A DNA stretch of 40,030 bases from Tritrichomonas musculus (GCA_039105265.1 JAPFFF010000138.1:1-40030), one strand, 5' to 3'. Positions 1-13,592 are shown, counted from the first letter of the stretch. A program made the numbers and translations. The notes: generated by a model from the sequence alone, not told the origin.

Positions 1-526
1 AATTATCTTACAAAAGTGTTTGAGATTTGTGTTTTATTTAACTCTGTTCACTTGTGAGAAACGTTTGAATAAGAATAATTGATATTAAGCGATTTAATTT
101 TTACTGATTTTACTTAATTTCGAAATCGTTTATAATTATCTTACAAAAGTGTTTGAGATTTGTGTTTTATTTAACTCTGTTCATTTGTGAGAAACGTTTG
201 AATAAGAATAACTGAGATTAAGCTTTAATTTTTACTGATTTTACTTAATTTCGAAATCGTTTTTAATTATCTTACAAAAGTGTTTGAGATTTGTGTTTTA
301 TTTAACTCTGTTCATTTGTGAGAAACGTTTGAATAAGAATAATTGAGATTAAGCTTTAATTTTTACTGATTTTACTTAATTTCGAAATCGTTTATAATTA
401 TCTTACAAAAGTGTTTGAGATTTGTGTTTTATTTAACTCTGTTCACTTGTGAGAAACGTTTGAATAAGAATAATTGATATTGCGATTTAATTTTTATTGA
501 TTTTACTTAATTTCGAAATCGTTTTT
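1..526. repeat. First four monomers, mixed types
   Basis: The order is La, Qt, Xa, Ht. The first monomer is 133 bp and carries GATATTAAGCGATTT, one of four such long units in the window. The fourth (396-526) is the first GCGATTT-type unit. The block is more mixed than the P-rich stretch that follows it. Confidence 0.9.
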
Positions 527-2884
527 AATTATCTTACAAAAGTGTTTGAGATTTGTGTTTTATTTAACTCTGTTCACTTGTGAGAAACGTTTGAATAAGA
601 ATAATTGAGATTAAGCTTTAATTTTTACTGATTTTACTTAATTTCGAAATCGTTTATAATTATCTTACAAAAGTGTTTGAGATTTGTGTTTTATTTAACT
701 CTGTTCACTTGTGAGAAACGTTTGAATAAGAATAATTGAGATTAAGCTTTAATTTTTACTGATTTTACTTAATTTCGAAATCGTTTATAATTATCTTACA
801 AAAGTGTTTGAGATTTGTGTTTTATTTAACTCTGTTCACTTGTGAGAAACGTTTGAATAAGAATAATTGAGATTAAGCTTTAATTTTTACTGATTTTACT
901 TAATTTCGAAATCGTTTATAATTATCTTACAAAAGTGTTTGAGATTTGTGTTTTATTTAACTCTGTTCACTTGTGAGAAACGTTTGAATAAGAATAATTG
1001 AGATTAAGCTTTAATTTTTACTGATTTTACTTAATTTCGAAATCGTTTTTAATTATCTTACAAAAGTGTTTGAGATTTGTGTTTTATTTAACTCTGTTCA
1101 CTTGTGAGAAACGTTTGAATAAGAATAATTGAGATTAAGCTTTAATTTTTACTGATTTTACTTAATTTCGAAATCGTTTTTAATTATCTTACAAAAGTGT
1201 TTGAGATTTGTGTTTTATTTAACTCTGTTCACTTGTGAGAAACGTTTGAATAAGAATAATTGAGATTAAGCTTTAATTTTTACTGATTTTACTTAATTTC
1301 GAAATCGTTTTTAATTATCTTACAAAAGTGTTTGAGATTTGTGTTTTATTTAACTCTGTTCACTTGTGAGAAACGTTTGAATAAGAATAATTGAGATTAA
1401 GCTTTAATTTTTACTGATTTTACTTAATTTCGAAATCGTTTATAATTATCTTACAAAAGTGTTTGAGATTTGTGTTTTATTTAACTCTGTTCATTTGTGA
1501 GAAACGTTTGAATAAGAATAATTGAGATTAAGCTTTAATTTTTACTGATTTTACTTAATTTCGAAATCGTTTATAATTATCTTACAAAAGTGTTTGAGAT
1601 TTGTGTTTTATTTAACTCTGTTCACTTGTGAGAAACGTTTGAATAAGAATAATTGAGATTAAGCTTTAATTTTTACTGATTTTACTTAATTTCGAAATCG
1701 TTTTTAATTATCTTACAAAAGTGTTTGAGATTTGTGTTTTATTTAACTCTGTTCACTTGTGAGAAACGTTTGAATAAGAATAATTGAGATTAAGCTTTAA
1801 TTTTTACTGATTTTACTTAATTTCGAAATCGTTTTTAATTATCTTACAAAAGTGTTTGAGATTTGTGTTTTATTTAACTCTGTTCACTTGTGAGAAACGT
1901 TTGAATAAGAATAACTGAGATTAAGCTTTAATTTTTACTGATTTTACTTAATTTCGAAATCGTTTATAATTATCTTACAAAAGTGTTTGAGATTTGTGTT
2001 TTATTTAACTCTGTTCACTTGTGAGAAACGTTTGAATAAGAATAATTGAGATTAAGCTTTAATTTTTACTGATTTTACTTAATTTCGAAATCGTTTATAA
2101 TTATCTTACAAAAGTGTTTGAGATTTGTGTTTTATTTAACTCTGTTCACTTGTGAGAAACGTTTGAATAAGAATAATTGAGATTAAGCTTTAATTTTTAC
2201 TGATTTTACTTAATTTCGAAATCGTTTTTAATTATCTTACAAAAGTGTTTGAGATTTGTGTTTTATTTAACTCTGTTCACTTGTGAGAAACGTTTGAATA
2301 AGAATAATTGAGATTAAGCTTTAATTTTTACTGATTTTACTTAATTTCGAAATCGTTTATAATTATCTTACAAAAGTGTTTGAGATTTGTGTTTTATTTA
2401 ACTCTGTTCACTTGTGAGAAACGTTTGAATAAGAATAATTGAGATTAAGCTTTAATTTTTACTGATTTTACTTAATTTCGAAATCGTTTATAATTATCTT
2501 ACAAAAGTGTTTGAGATTTGTGTTTTATTTAACTCTGTTCACTTGTGAGAAACGTTTGAATAAGAATAATTGAGATTAAGCTTTAATTTTTACTGATTTT
2601 ACTTAATTTCGAAATCGTTTATAATTATCTTACAAAAGTGTTTGAGATTTGTGTTTTATTTAACTCTGTTCACTTGTGAGAAACGTTTGAATAAGAATAA
2701 TTGAGATTAAGCTTTAATTTTTACTGATTTTACTTAATTTCGAAATCGTTTATAATTATCTTACAAAAGTGTTTGAGATTTGTGTTTTATTTAACTCTGT
2801 TCACTTGTGAGAAACGTTTGAATAAGAATAATTGAGATTAAGCTTTAATTTTTACTGATTTTACTTAATTTCGAAATCGTTTTT
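527..2884. repeat. Homogenised P-type block, 18 monomers
   Basis: The order is Pa Pa Pa Pt Pt Pt Pa Xa Pt Pt Ua Pa Pt Pa Pa Pa Pa Pt. Sixteen of 18 monomers are the plain P type. The other two differ by a single base each (T51 in one, C79 in the other). The main remaining variation is A or T at position 130. This is the most uniform run in the window and gives the best consensus; 527-657 is a typical unit. It suggests recent local amplification of one monomer type. Confidence 0.9.
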
Positions 2885-5800
2885 AATTATCTTACAAAAG
2901 TGTTTGAGATTTGTGTTTTATTTAACTCTGTTCACTTGTGAGAAACGTTTGAATAAGAATAATTGAGATTAAGCGATTTAATTTTTACTGATTTTACTTA
3001 ATTTCGAAATCGTTTTTAATTATCTTACAAAAGTGTTTGAGATTTGTGTTTTATTTAACTCTGTTCACTTGTGAGAAACGTTTGAATAAGAATAATTGAG
3101 ATTGCGATTTAATTTTTACTGATTTTACTTAATTTCGAAATCGTTTTTAATTATCTTACAAAAGTGTTTGAGATTTGTGTTTTATTTAACTCTGTTCATT
3201 TGTGAGAAACGTTTGAATAAGAATAATTGAGATTAAGCTTTAATTTTTACTGATTTTACTTAATTTCGAAATCGTTTTTAATTATCTTACAAAAGTGTTT
3301 GAGATTTGTGTTTTATTTAACTCTGTTCACTTGTGAGAAACGTTTGAATAAGAATAATTGAGATTAAGCTTTAATTTTTACTGATTTTACTTAATTTCGA
3401 AATCGTTTTTAATTATCTTACAAAAGTGTTTGAGATTTGTGTTTTATTTAACTCTGTTCACTTGTGAGAAACGTTTGAATAAGAATAATTGAGATTAAGC
3501 TTTAATTTTTACTGATTTTACTTAATTTCGAAATCGTTTTTAATTATCTTACAAAAGTGTTTGAGATTTGTGTTTTATTTAACTCTGTTCATTTGTGAGA
3601 AACGTTTGAATAAGAATAACTGAGATTAAGCTTTAATTTTTACTGATTTTACTTAATTTCGAAATCGTTTTTAATTATCTTACAAAAGTGTTTGAGATTT
3701 GTGTTTTATTTAACTCTGTTCATTTGTGAGAAACGTTTGAATAAGAATAATTGAGATTAAGCTTTAATTTTTACTGATTTTACTTAATTTCGAAATCGTT
3801 TTTAATTATCTTACAAAAGTGTTTGAGATTTGTGTTTTATTTAACTCTGTTCACTTGTGAGAAACGTTTGAATAAGAATAACTGAGATTAAGCTTTAATT
3901 TTTACTGATTTTACTTAATTTCGAAATCGTTTTTAATTATCTTACAAAAGTGTTTGAGATTTGTGTTTTATTTAACTCTGTTCATTTGTGAGAAACGTTT
4001 GAATAAGAATAACTGAGATTAAGCTTTAATTTTTACTGATTTTACTTAATTTCGAAATCGTTTATAATTATCTTACAAAAGTGTTTGAGATTTGTGTTTT
4101 ATTTAACTCTGTTCACTTGTGAGAAACGTTTGAATAAGAATAATTGAGATTAAGCTTTAATTTTTACTGATTTTACTTAATTTCGAAATCGTTTTTAATT
4201 ATCTTACAAAAGTGTTTGAGATTTGTGTTTTATTTAACTCTGTTCATTTGTGAGAAACGTTTGAATAAGAATAACTGAGATTAAGCTTTAATTTTTACTG
4301 ATTTTACTTAATTTCGAAATCGTTTTTAATTATCTTACAAAAGTGTTTGAGATTTGTGTTTTATTTAACTCTGTTCATTTGTGAGAAACGTTTGAATAAG
4401 AATAACTGAGATTAAGCTTTAATTTTTACTGATTTTACTTAATTTCGAAATCGTTTTTAATTATCTTACAAAAGTGTTTGAGATTTGTGTTTTATTTAAC
4501 TCTGTTCACTTGTGAGAAACGTTTGAATAAGAATAATTGATATTGCGATTTAATTTTTACTGATTTTACTTAATTTCGAAATCGTTTATAATTATCTTAC
4601 AAAAGTGTTTGAGATTTGTGTTTTATTTAACTCTGTTCATTTGTGAGAAACGTTTGAATAAGAATAACTGAGATTAAGCTTTAATTTTTACTGATTTTAC
4701 TTAATTTCGAAATCGTTTTTAATTATCTTACAAAAGTGTTTGAGATTTGTGTTTTATTTAACTCTGTTCATTTGTGAGAAACGTTTGAATAAGAATAACT
4801 GAGATTAAGCTTTAATTTTTACTGATTTTACTTAATTTCGAAATCGTTTTTAATTATCTTACAAAAGTGTTTGAGATTTGTGTTTTATTTAACTCTGTTC
4901 ATTTGTGAGAAACGTTTGAATAAGAATAACTGAGATTAAGCTTTAATTTTTACTGATTTTACTTAATTTCGAAATCGTTTATAATTATCTTACAAAAGTG
5001 TTTGAGATTTGTGTTTTATTTAACTCTGTTCACTTGTGAGAAACGTTTGAATAAGAATAATTGATATTGCGATTTAATTTTTACTGATTTTACTTAATTT
5101 CGAAATCGTTTATAATTATCTTACAAAAGTGTTTGAGATTTGTGTTTTATTTAACTCTGTTCACTTGTGAGAAACGTTTGAATAAGAATAATTGAGATTA
5201 AGCTTTAATTTTTACTGATTTTACTTAATTTCGAAATCGTTTTTAATTATCTTACAAAAGTGTTTGAGATTTGTGTTTTATTTAACTCTGTTCACTTGTG
5301 AGAAACGTTTGAATAAGAATAATTGAGATTAAGCTTTAATTTTTACTGATTTTACTTAATTTCGAAATCGTTTTTAATTATCTTACAAAAGTGTTTGAGA
5401 TTTGTGTTTTATTTAACTCTGTTCACTTGTGAGAAACGTTTGAATAAGAATAATTGAGATTAAGCTTTAATTTTTACTGATTTTACTTAATTTCGAAATC
5501 GTTTTTAATTATCTTACAAAAGTGTTTGAGATTTGTGTTTTATTTAACTCTGTTCATTTGTGAGAAACGTTTGAATAAGAATAACTGAGATTAAGCTTTA
5601 ATTTTTACTGATTTTACTTAATTTCGAAATCGTTTTTAATTATCTTACAAAAGTGTTTGAGATTTGTGTTTTATTTAACTCTGTTCATTTGTGAGAAACG
5701 TTTGAATAAGAATAACTGAGATTAAGCTTTAATTTTTACTGATTTTACTTAATTTCGAAATCGTTTTTAATTATCTTACAAAAGTGTTTGAGATTTGTGT

Positions 5801-6816
5801 TTTATTTAACTCTGTTCACTTGTGAGAAACGTTTGAATAAGAATAACTGAGATTAAGCTTTAATTTTTACTGATTTTACTTAATTTCGAAATCGTTTTTA
5901 ATTATCTTACAAAAGTGTTTGAGATTTGTGTTTTATTTAACTCTGTTCATTTGTGAGAAACGTTTGAATAAGAATAATTGAGATTAAGCTTTAATTTTTA
6001 CTGATTTTACTTAATTTCGAAATCGTTTTTAATTATCTTACAAAAGTGTTTGAGATTTGTGTTTTATTTAACTCTGTTCACTTGTGAGAAACGTTTGAAT
6101 AAGAATAATTGAGATTAAGCTTTAATTTTTACTGATTTTACTTAATTTCGAAATCGTTTATAATTATCTTACAAAAGTGTTTGAGATTTGTGTTTTATTT
6201 AACTCTGTTCATTTGTGAGAAACGTTTGAATAAGAATAATTGAGATTAAGCTTTAATTTTTACTGATTTTACTTAATTTCGAAATCGTTTATAATTATCT
6301 TACAAAAGTGTTTGAGATTTGTGTTTTATTTAACTCTGTTCACTTGTGAGAAACGTTTGAATAAGAATAATTGAGATTAAGCTTTAATTTTTACTGATTT
6401 TACTTAATTTCGAAATCGTTTTTAATTATCTTACAAAAGTGTTTGAGATTTGTGTTTTATTTAACTCTGTTCACTTGTGAGAAACGTTTGAATAAGAATA
6501 ATTGAGATTAAGCTTTAATTTTTACTGATTTTACTTAATTTCGAAATCGTTTATAATTATCTTACAAAAGTGTTTGAGATTTGTGTTTTATTTAACTCTG
6601 TTCACTTGTGAGAAACGTTTGAATAAGAATAATTGAGATTAAGCTTTAATTTTTACTGATTTTACTTAATTTCGAAATCGTTTATAATTATCTTACAAAA
6701 GTGTTTGAGATTTGTGTTTTATTTAACTCTGTTCACTTGTGAGAAACGTTTGAATAAGAATAATTGAGATTAAGCTTTAATTTTTACTGATTTTACTTAA
6801 TTTCGAAATCGTTTTT
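2885..6816. repeat. P/X/Q-rich array segment, 30 monomers
   Basis: The order is Lt, a GAGATTGCGATTT hybrid ending t, Xt Pt Pt Qt Xt Ut Qa Pt Qt Qt Fa Qt Qt Qa Fa Pt Pt Pt Qt Qt Ut Xt Pa Xa Pt Pa Pa Pt. It opens with a 133-bp monomer (2885-3017) followed by a monomer joining a P-like GAGATT to a D-like GCGATTT (3018-3148). Pairs of Q monomers beside an F monomer (4328-5113) are an early form of the trimeric arrangement seen further right. Confidence 0.88.
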
Positions 6817-9305
6817 AATTATCTTACAAAAGTGTTTGAGATTTGTGTTTTATTTAACTCTGTTCACTTGTGAGAAACGTTTGAATAAGAATAATTGATA
6901 TTGCGATTTAATCTTTATTGATTTTACTTAATTTCGAAATCGTTTTTAATTATCTTACAAAAGTGTTTGAGATTTGTGTTTTATTTAACTCTGTTCATTT
7001 GTGAGAAATGTTAGAATAAGAATAATTGAGATTAAGCTTTAATTTTTACTGATTTTACTTAATTTCGAAATCGTTTTTAATTATCTTACAAAAGTGTTTG
7101 AGATTTGTGTTTTATTTAACTCTGTTCACTTGTGAGAAACGTTTGAATAGGAATAATTGAGATTAAGCTTTAATTTTTACTGATTTTACTTAATTTCGAA
7201 ATCGTTTATAATTATCTTACAAAAGTGTTTGAGATTTGTGTTTTATTTAACTCTGTTCACTTGTGAGAAACGTTTGAATAGGAATAATTGAGATTAAGCT
7301 TTAATTTTTACTGATTTTACTTAATTTCGAAATCGTTTATAATTATCTTACAAAAGTGTTTGAGATTTGTGTTTTATTTAACTCTGTTCACTTGTGAGAA
7401 ACGTTTGAATAAGAATAATTGATATTGCGATTTAATTTTTACTGATTTTACTTAATTTCGAAATCGTTTTTAATTATCTTACAAAAGTGTTTGAGATTTG
7501 TGTTTTATTTAACTCTGTTCACTTGTGAGAAACGTTTGAATAAGAATAATTGATATTGCGATTTAATTTTTATTGATTTTACTTAATTTCGAAATCGTTT
7601 TTAATTATCTTACAAAAGTGTTTGAGATTTGTGTTTTATTTAACTCTGTTCACTTGTGAGAAACGTTTGAATAAGAATAATTGATATTGCGATTTAATTT
7701 TTATTGATTTTACTTAATTTCGAAATCGTTTTTAATTATCTTACAAAAGTGTTTGAGATTTGTGTTTTATTTAACTCTGTTCACTTGTGAGAAACGTTTG
7801 AATAAGAATAACTGAGATTAAGCTTTAATTTTTACTGATTTTACTTAATTTCGAAATCGTTTTTAATTATCTTACAAAAGTGTTTGAGATTTGTGTTTTA
7901 TTTAACTCTGTTCATTTGTGAGAAACGTTTGAATAAGAATAACTGAGATTAAGCTTTAATTTTTATTGATTTTACTTAATTTCGAAATCGTTTATAATTA
8001 TCTTACAAAAGTGTTTGAGATTTGTGTTTTATTTAACTCTGTTCACTTGTGAGAAACGTTTGAATAAGAATAATTGAGATTAAGCTTTAATTTTTACTGA
8101 TTTTACTTAATTTCGAAATCGTTTATAATTATCTTACAAAAGTGTTTGAGATTTGTGTTTTATTTAACTCTGTTCACTTGTGAGAAACGTTTGAATAAGA
8201 ATAATTGATATTGCGATTTAATTTTTACTGATTTTACTTAATTTCGAAATCGTTTTTAATTATCTTACAAAAGTGTTTGAGATTTGTGTTTTATTTAACT
8301 CTGTTCACTTGTGAGAAACGTTTGAATAAGAATAATTGAGATTAAGCTTTAATTTTTACTGATTTTACTTAATTTCGAAATCGTTTATAATTATCTTACA
8401 AAAGTGTTTGAGATTTGTGTTTTATTTAACTCTGTTCACTTGTGAGAAACGTTTGAATAAGAATAATTGATATTGCGATTTAATCTTTATTGATTTTACT
8501 TAATTTCGAAATCGTTTATAATTATCTTACAAAAGTGTTTGAGATTTGTGTTTTATTTAACTCTGTTCACTTGTGAGAAACGTTTGAATAAGAATAATTG
8601 AGATTAAGCTTTAATTTTTACTGATTTTACTTAATTTCGAAATCGTTTATAATTATCTTACAAAAGTGTTTGAGATTTGTGTTTTATTTAACTCTGTTCA
8701 CTTGTGAGAAACGTTTGAATAAGAATAATTGATATTGCGATTTAATTTTTACTGATTTTACTTAATTTCGAAATCGTTTTTAATTATCTTACAAAAGTGT
8801 TTGAGATTTGTGTTTTATTTAACTCTGTTCACTTGTGAGAAACGTTTGAATAAGAATAATTGATATTGCGATTTAATTTTTATTGATTTTACTTAATTTC
8901 GAAATCGTTTTTAATTATCTTACAAAAGTGTTTGAGATTTGTGTTTTATTTAACTCTGTTCACTTGTGAGAAACGTTTGAATAAGAATAATTGATATTGC
9001 GATTTAATCTTTATTGATTTTACTTAATTTCGAAATCGTTTTTAATTATCTTACAAAAGTGTTTGAGATTTGTGTTTTATTTAACTCTGTTCATTTGTGA
9101 GAAATGTTAGAATAAGAATAACTGAGATTAAGCTTTAATTTTTACTGATTTTACTTAATTTCGAAATCGTTTTTAATTATCTTACAAAAGTGTTTGAGAT
9201 TTGTGTTTTATTTAACTCTGTTCATTTGTGAGAAACGTTTGAATAAGAATAATTGAGATTAAGCTTTAATTTTTACTGATTTTACTTAATTTCGAAATCG
9301 TTTTT
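6817..9305. repeat. Mixed D/F/H/R segment with first V monomers
   Basis: The order is Dt V't Ra Ra Ft Ht Ht Ut Sa Pa Ft Pa Da Pa Ft Ht Dt Vt Xt. The first monomers with AAATGTTAG in place of AAACGTTTG appear here (6948-7078 and 9044-9174). So do the first R units with AATAGG (7079-7340). The last eight monomers (8258-9305: Pa Da Pa Ft Ht Dt Vt Xt) resemble the eight at 14679-15726 (Ra D*a Ra Et Dt Dt V't Qa) and look like an older relative of that cassette. Confidence 0.87.
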
Positions 9306-12300
9306 AATTATCTTACAAAAGTGTTTGAGATTTGTGTTTTATTTAACTCTGTTCACTTGTGAGAAACGTTTGAATAAGAATAATTGAGATTAAGCTTTAA
9401 TTTTTACTGATTTTACTTAATTTCGAAATCGTTTATAATTATCTTACAAAAGTGTTTGAGATTTGTGTTTTATTTAACTCTGTTCATTTGTGAGAAACGT
9501 TTGAATAAGAATAACTGAGATTAAGCTTTAATTTTTACTGATTTTACTTAATTTCGAAATCGTTTTTAATTATCTTACAAAAGTGTTTGAGATTTGTGTT
9601 TTATTTAACTCTGTTCATTTGTGAGAAACGTTTGAATAAGAATAACTGAGATTAAGCTTTAATTTTTACTGATTTTACTTAATTTCGAAATCGTTTATAA
9701 TTATCTTACAAAAGTGTTTGAGATTTGTGTTTTATTTAACTCTGTTCACTTGTGAGAAACGTTTGAATAAGAATAATTGATATTGCGATTTAATTTTTAT
9801 TGATTTTACTTAATTTCGAAATCGTTTTTAATTATCTTACAAAAGTGTTTGAGATTTGTGTTTTATTTAACTCTGTTCACTTGTGAGAAACGTTTGAATA
9901 AGAATAATTGAGATTAAGCTTTAATTTTTACTGATTTTACTTAATTTCGAAATCGTTTATAATTATCTTACAAAAGTGTTTGAGATTTGTGTTTTATTTA
10001 ACTCTGTTCACTTGTGAGAAACGTTTGAATAAGAATAATTGATATTGCGATTTAATTTTTACTGATTTTACTTAATTTCGAAATCGTTTATAATTATCTT
10101 ACAAAAGTGTTTGAGATTTGTGTTTTATTTAACTCTGTTCACTTGTGAGAAACGTTTGAATAAGAATAATTGAGATTAAGCTTTAATTTTTACTGATTTT
10201 ACTTAATTTCGAAATCGTTTATAATTATCTTACAAAAGTGTTTGAGATTTGTGTTTTATTTAACTCTGTTCACTTGTGAGAAACGTTTGAATAAGAATAA
10301 TTGATATTGCGATTTAATTTTTACTGATTTTACTTAATTTCGAAATCGTTTTTAATTATCTTACAAAAGTGTTTGAGATTTGTGTTTTATTTAACTCTGT
10401 TCACTTGTGAGAAACGTTTGAATAAGAATAATTGATATTGCGATTTAATTTTTATTGATTTTACTTAATTTCGAAATCGTTTTTAATTATCTTACAAAAG
10501 TGTTTGAGATTTGTGTTTTATTTAACTCTGTTCACTTGTGAGAAACGTTTGAATAAGAATAATTGAGATTAAGCTTTAATTTTTACTGATTTTACTTAAT
10601 TTCGAAATCGTTTTTAATTATCTTACAAAAGTGTTTGAGATTTGTGTTTTATTTAACTCTGTTCATTTGTGAGAAACGTTTGAATAAGAATAATTGAGAT
10701 TAAGCTTTAATTTTTACTGATTTTACTTAATTTCGAAATCGTTTATAATTATCTTACAAAAGTGTTTGAGATTTGTGTTTTATTTAACTCTGTTCACTTG
10801 TGAGAAACGTTTGAATAAGAATAATTGAGATTAAGCTTTAATTTTTACTGATTTTACTTAATTTCGAAATCGTTTATAATTATCTTACAAAAGTGTTTGA
10901 GATTTGTGTTTTATTTAACTCTGTTCACTTGTGAGAAACGTTTGAATAAGAATAATTGAGATTAAGCTTTAATTTTTACTGATTTTACTTAATTTCGAAA
11001 TCGTTTTTAATTATCTTACAAAAGTGTTTGAGATTTGTGTTTTATTTAACTCTGTTCATTTGTGAGAAACGTTTGAATAAGAATAACTGAGATTAAGCTT
11101 TAATTTTTACTGATTTTACTTAATTTCGAAATCGTTTTTAATTATCTTACAAAAGTGTTTGAGATTTGTGTTTTATTTAACTCTGTTCATTTGTGAGAAA
11201 CGTTTGAATAAGAATAACTGAGATTAAGCTTTAATTTTTACTGATTTTACTTAATTTCGAAATCGTTTATAATTATCTTACAAAAGTGTTTGAGATTTGT
11301 GTTTTATTTAACTCTGTTCATTTGTGAGAAACGTTTGAATAAGAATAATTGATATTGCGATTTAATTTTTATTGATTTTACTTAATTTCGAAATCGTTTT
11401 TAATTATCTTACAAAAGTGTTTGAGATTTGTGTTTTATTTAACTCTGTTCATTTGTGAGAAACGTTTGAATAAGAATAACTGAGATTAAGCTTTAATTTT
11501 TACTGATTTTACTTAATTTCGAAATCGTTTTTAATTATCTTACAAAAGTGTTTGAGATTTGTGTTTTATTTAACTCTGTTCATTTGTGAGAAACGTTTGA
11601 ATAAGAATAACTGAGATTAAGCTTTAATTTTTACTGATTTTACTTAATTTCGAAATCGTTTATAATTATCTTACAAAAGTGTTTGAGATTTGTGTTTTAT
11701 TTAACTCTGTTCACTTGTGAGAAACGTTTGAATAAGAATAATTGATATTGCGATTTAATTTTTACTGATTTTACTTAATTTCGAAATCGTTTTTAATTAT
11801 CTTACAAAAGTGTTTGAGATTTGTGTTTTATTTAACTCTGTTCATTTGTGAGAAACGTTTGAATAAGAATAACTGAGATTAAGCTTTAATTTTTACTGAT
11901 TTTACTTAATTTCGAAATCGTTTTTAATTATCTTACAAAAGTGTTTGAGATTTGTGTTTTATTTAACTCTGTTCATTTGTGAGAAACGTTTGAATAAGAA
12001 TAACTGAGATTAAGCTTTAATTTTTACTGATTTTACTTAATTTCGAAATCGTTTATAATTATCTTACAAAAGTGTTTGAGATTTGTGTTTTATTTAACTC
12101 TGTTCACTTGTGAGAAACGTTTGAATAAGAATAACTGAGATTAAGCTTTAATTTTTACTGATTTTACTTAATTTCGAAATCGTTTTTAATTATCTTACAA
12201 AAGTGTTTGAGATTTGTGTTTTATTTAACTCTGTTCACTTGTGAGAAACGTTTGAATAAGAATAATTGAGATTAAGCTTTAATTTTTATTGATTTTACTT

Positions 12301-13592
12301 AATTTCGAAATCGTTTTTAATTATCTTACAAAAGTGTTTGAGATTTGTGTTTTATTTAACTCTGTTCACTTGTGAGAAACGTTTGAATAAGAATAACTGA
12401 GATTAAGCTTTAATTTTTACTGATTTTACTTAATTTCGAAATCGTTTATAATTATCTTACAAAAGTGTTTGAGATTTGTGTTTTATTTAACTCTGTTCAC
12501 TTGTGAGAAACGTTTGAATAAGAATAATTGAGATTAAGCTTTAATTTTTACTGATTTTACTTAATTTCGAAATCGTTTATAATTATCTTACAAAAGTGTT
12601 TGAGATTTGTGTTTTATTTAACTCTGTTCACTTGTGAGAAACGTTTGAATAAGAATAATTGAGATTAAGCTTTAATTTTTACTGATTTTACTTAATTTCG
12701 AAATCGTTTATAATTATCTTACAAAAGTGTTTGAGATTTGTGTTTTATTTAACTCTGTTCACTTGTGAGAAACGTTTGAATAAGAATAATTGATATTAAG
12801 CGATTTAATTTTTATTGATTTTACTTAATTTCGAAATCGTTTTTAATTATCTTACAAAAGTGTTTGAGATTTGTGTTTTATTTAACTCTGTTCACTTGTG
12901 AGAAACGTTTGAATAAGAATAACTGAGATTAAGCTTTAATTTTTACTGATTTTACTTAATTTCGAAATCGTTTATAATTATCTTACAAAAGTGTTTGAGA
13001 TTTGTGTTTTATTTAACTCTGTTCACTTGTGAGAAACGTTTGAATAAGAATAATTGAGATTAAGCTTTAATTTTTACTGATTTTACTTAATTTCGAAATC
13101 GTTTATAATTATCTTACAAAAGTGTTTGAGATTTGTGTTTTATTTAACTCTGTTCACTTGTGAGAAACGTTTGAATAAGAATAATTGATATTAAGCTTTA
13201 ATTTTTACTGATTTTACTTAATTTCGAAATCGTTTTTAATTATCTTACAAAAGTGTTTGAGATTTGTGTTTTATTTAACTCTGTTCACTTGTGAGAAACG
13301 TTTGAATAAGAATAATTGAGATTAAGCTTTAATTTTTACTGATTTTACTTAATTTCGAAATCGTTTTTAATTATCTTACAAAAGTGTTTGAGATTTGTGT
13401 TTTATTTAACTCTGTTCACTTGTGAGAAACGTTTGAATAAGAATAATTGAGATTAAGCTTTAATTTTTACTGATTTTACTTAATTTCGAAATCGTTTATA
13501 ATTATCTTACAAAAGTGTTTGAGATTTGTGTTTTATTTAACTCTGTTCACTTGTGAGAAACGTTTGAATAAGAATAATTGAGATTAAGCTTT
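9306..13592. repeat. Mixed segment left of the large duplication
   Basis: The order is Pa Qt Qa Ht Pa Fa Pa Ft Ht Pt Xa Pa Pt Qt Qa H(T51)t Qt Qa Ft Qt Qa Ut Yt Ua Pa Pa Lt Ua Pa, a GATATTAAGCTTT hybrid ending t, then Pt Pa and most of a final P monomer. It contains a run of Q-Q-(F or H) trimers and a 133-bp monomer at 12712-12844. The final monomers are P type, unlike the Q type found just left of the second duplicated block. That difference helps to place the edge of the duplication. Confidence 0.87.
11009..12056. repeat. Q-Q-(F/H) trimeric higher-order repeat, 393 bp
   Basis: The order is Qt Qa H(T51)t, Qt Qa Ft, Qt Qa. The first Q of each pair ends CGTTTTT and the second CGTTTAT, so the end variant keeps the same three-monomer phase as the type change. 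That gives two full trimers and two thirds of a third. A related Qt Qa Ht trimer is at 9437-9829. The D-V-Q trimer further right could be a rotated and mutated form of this one (inference). Confidence 0.75.

Noticed and set aside
51-56. E-box-like CACTTG or CATTTG in each monomer
   Set aside because: CANNTG is too short and common to support a regulatory site.
115-130. CENP-B box-like motif around TTCGAAATCG
   Set aside because: It shares TTCG with the mammalian CENP-B box but lacks the required A and CGGG that follow at fixed spacing. The likeness is not meaningful.
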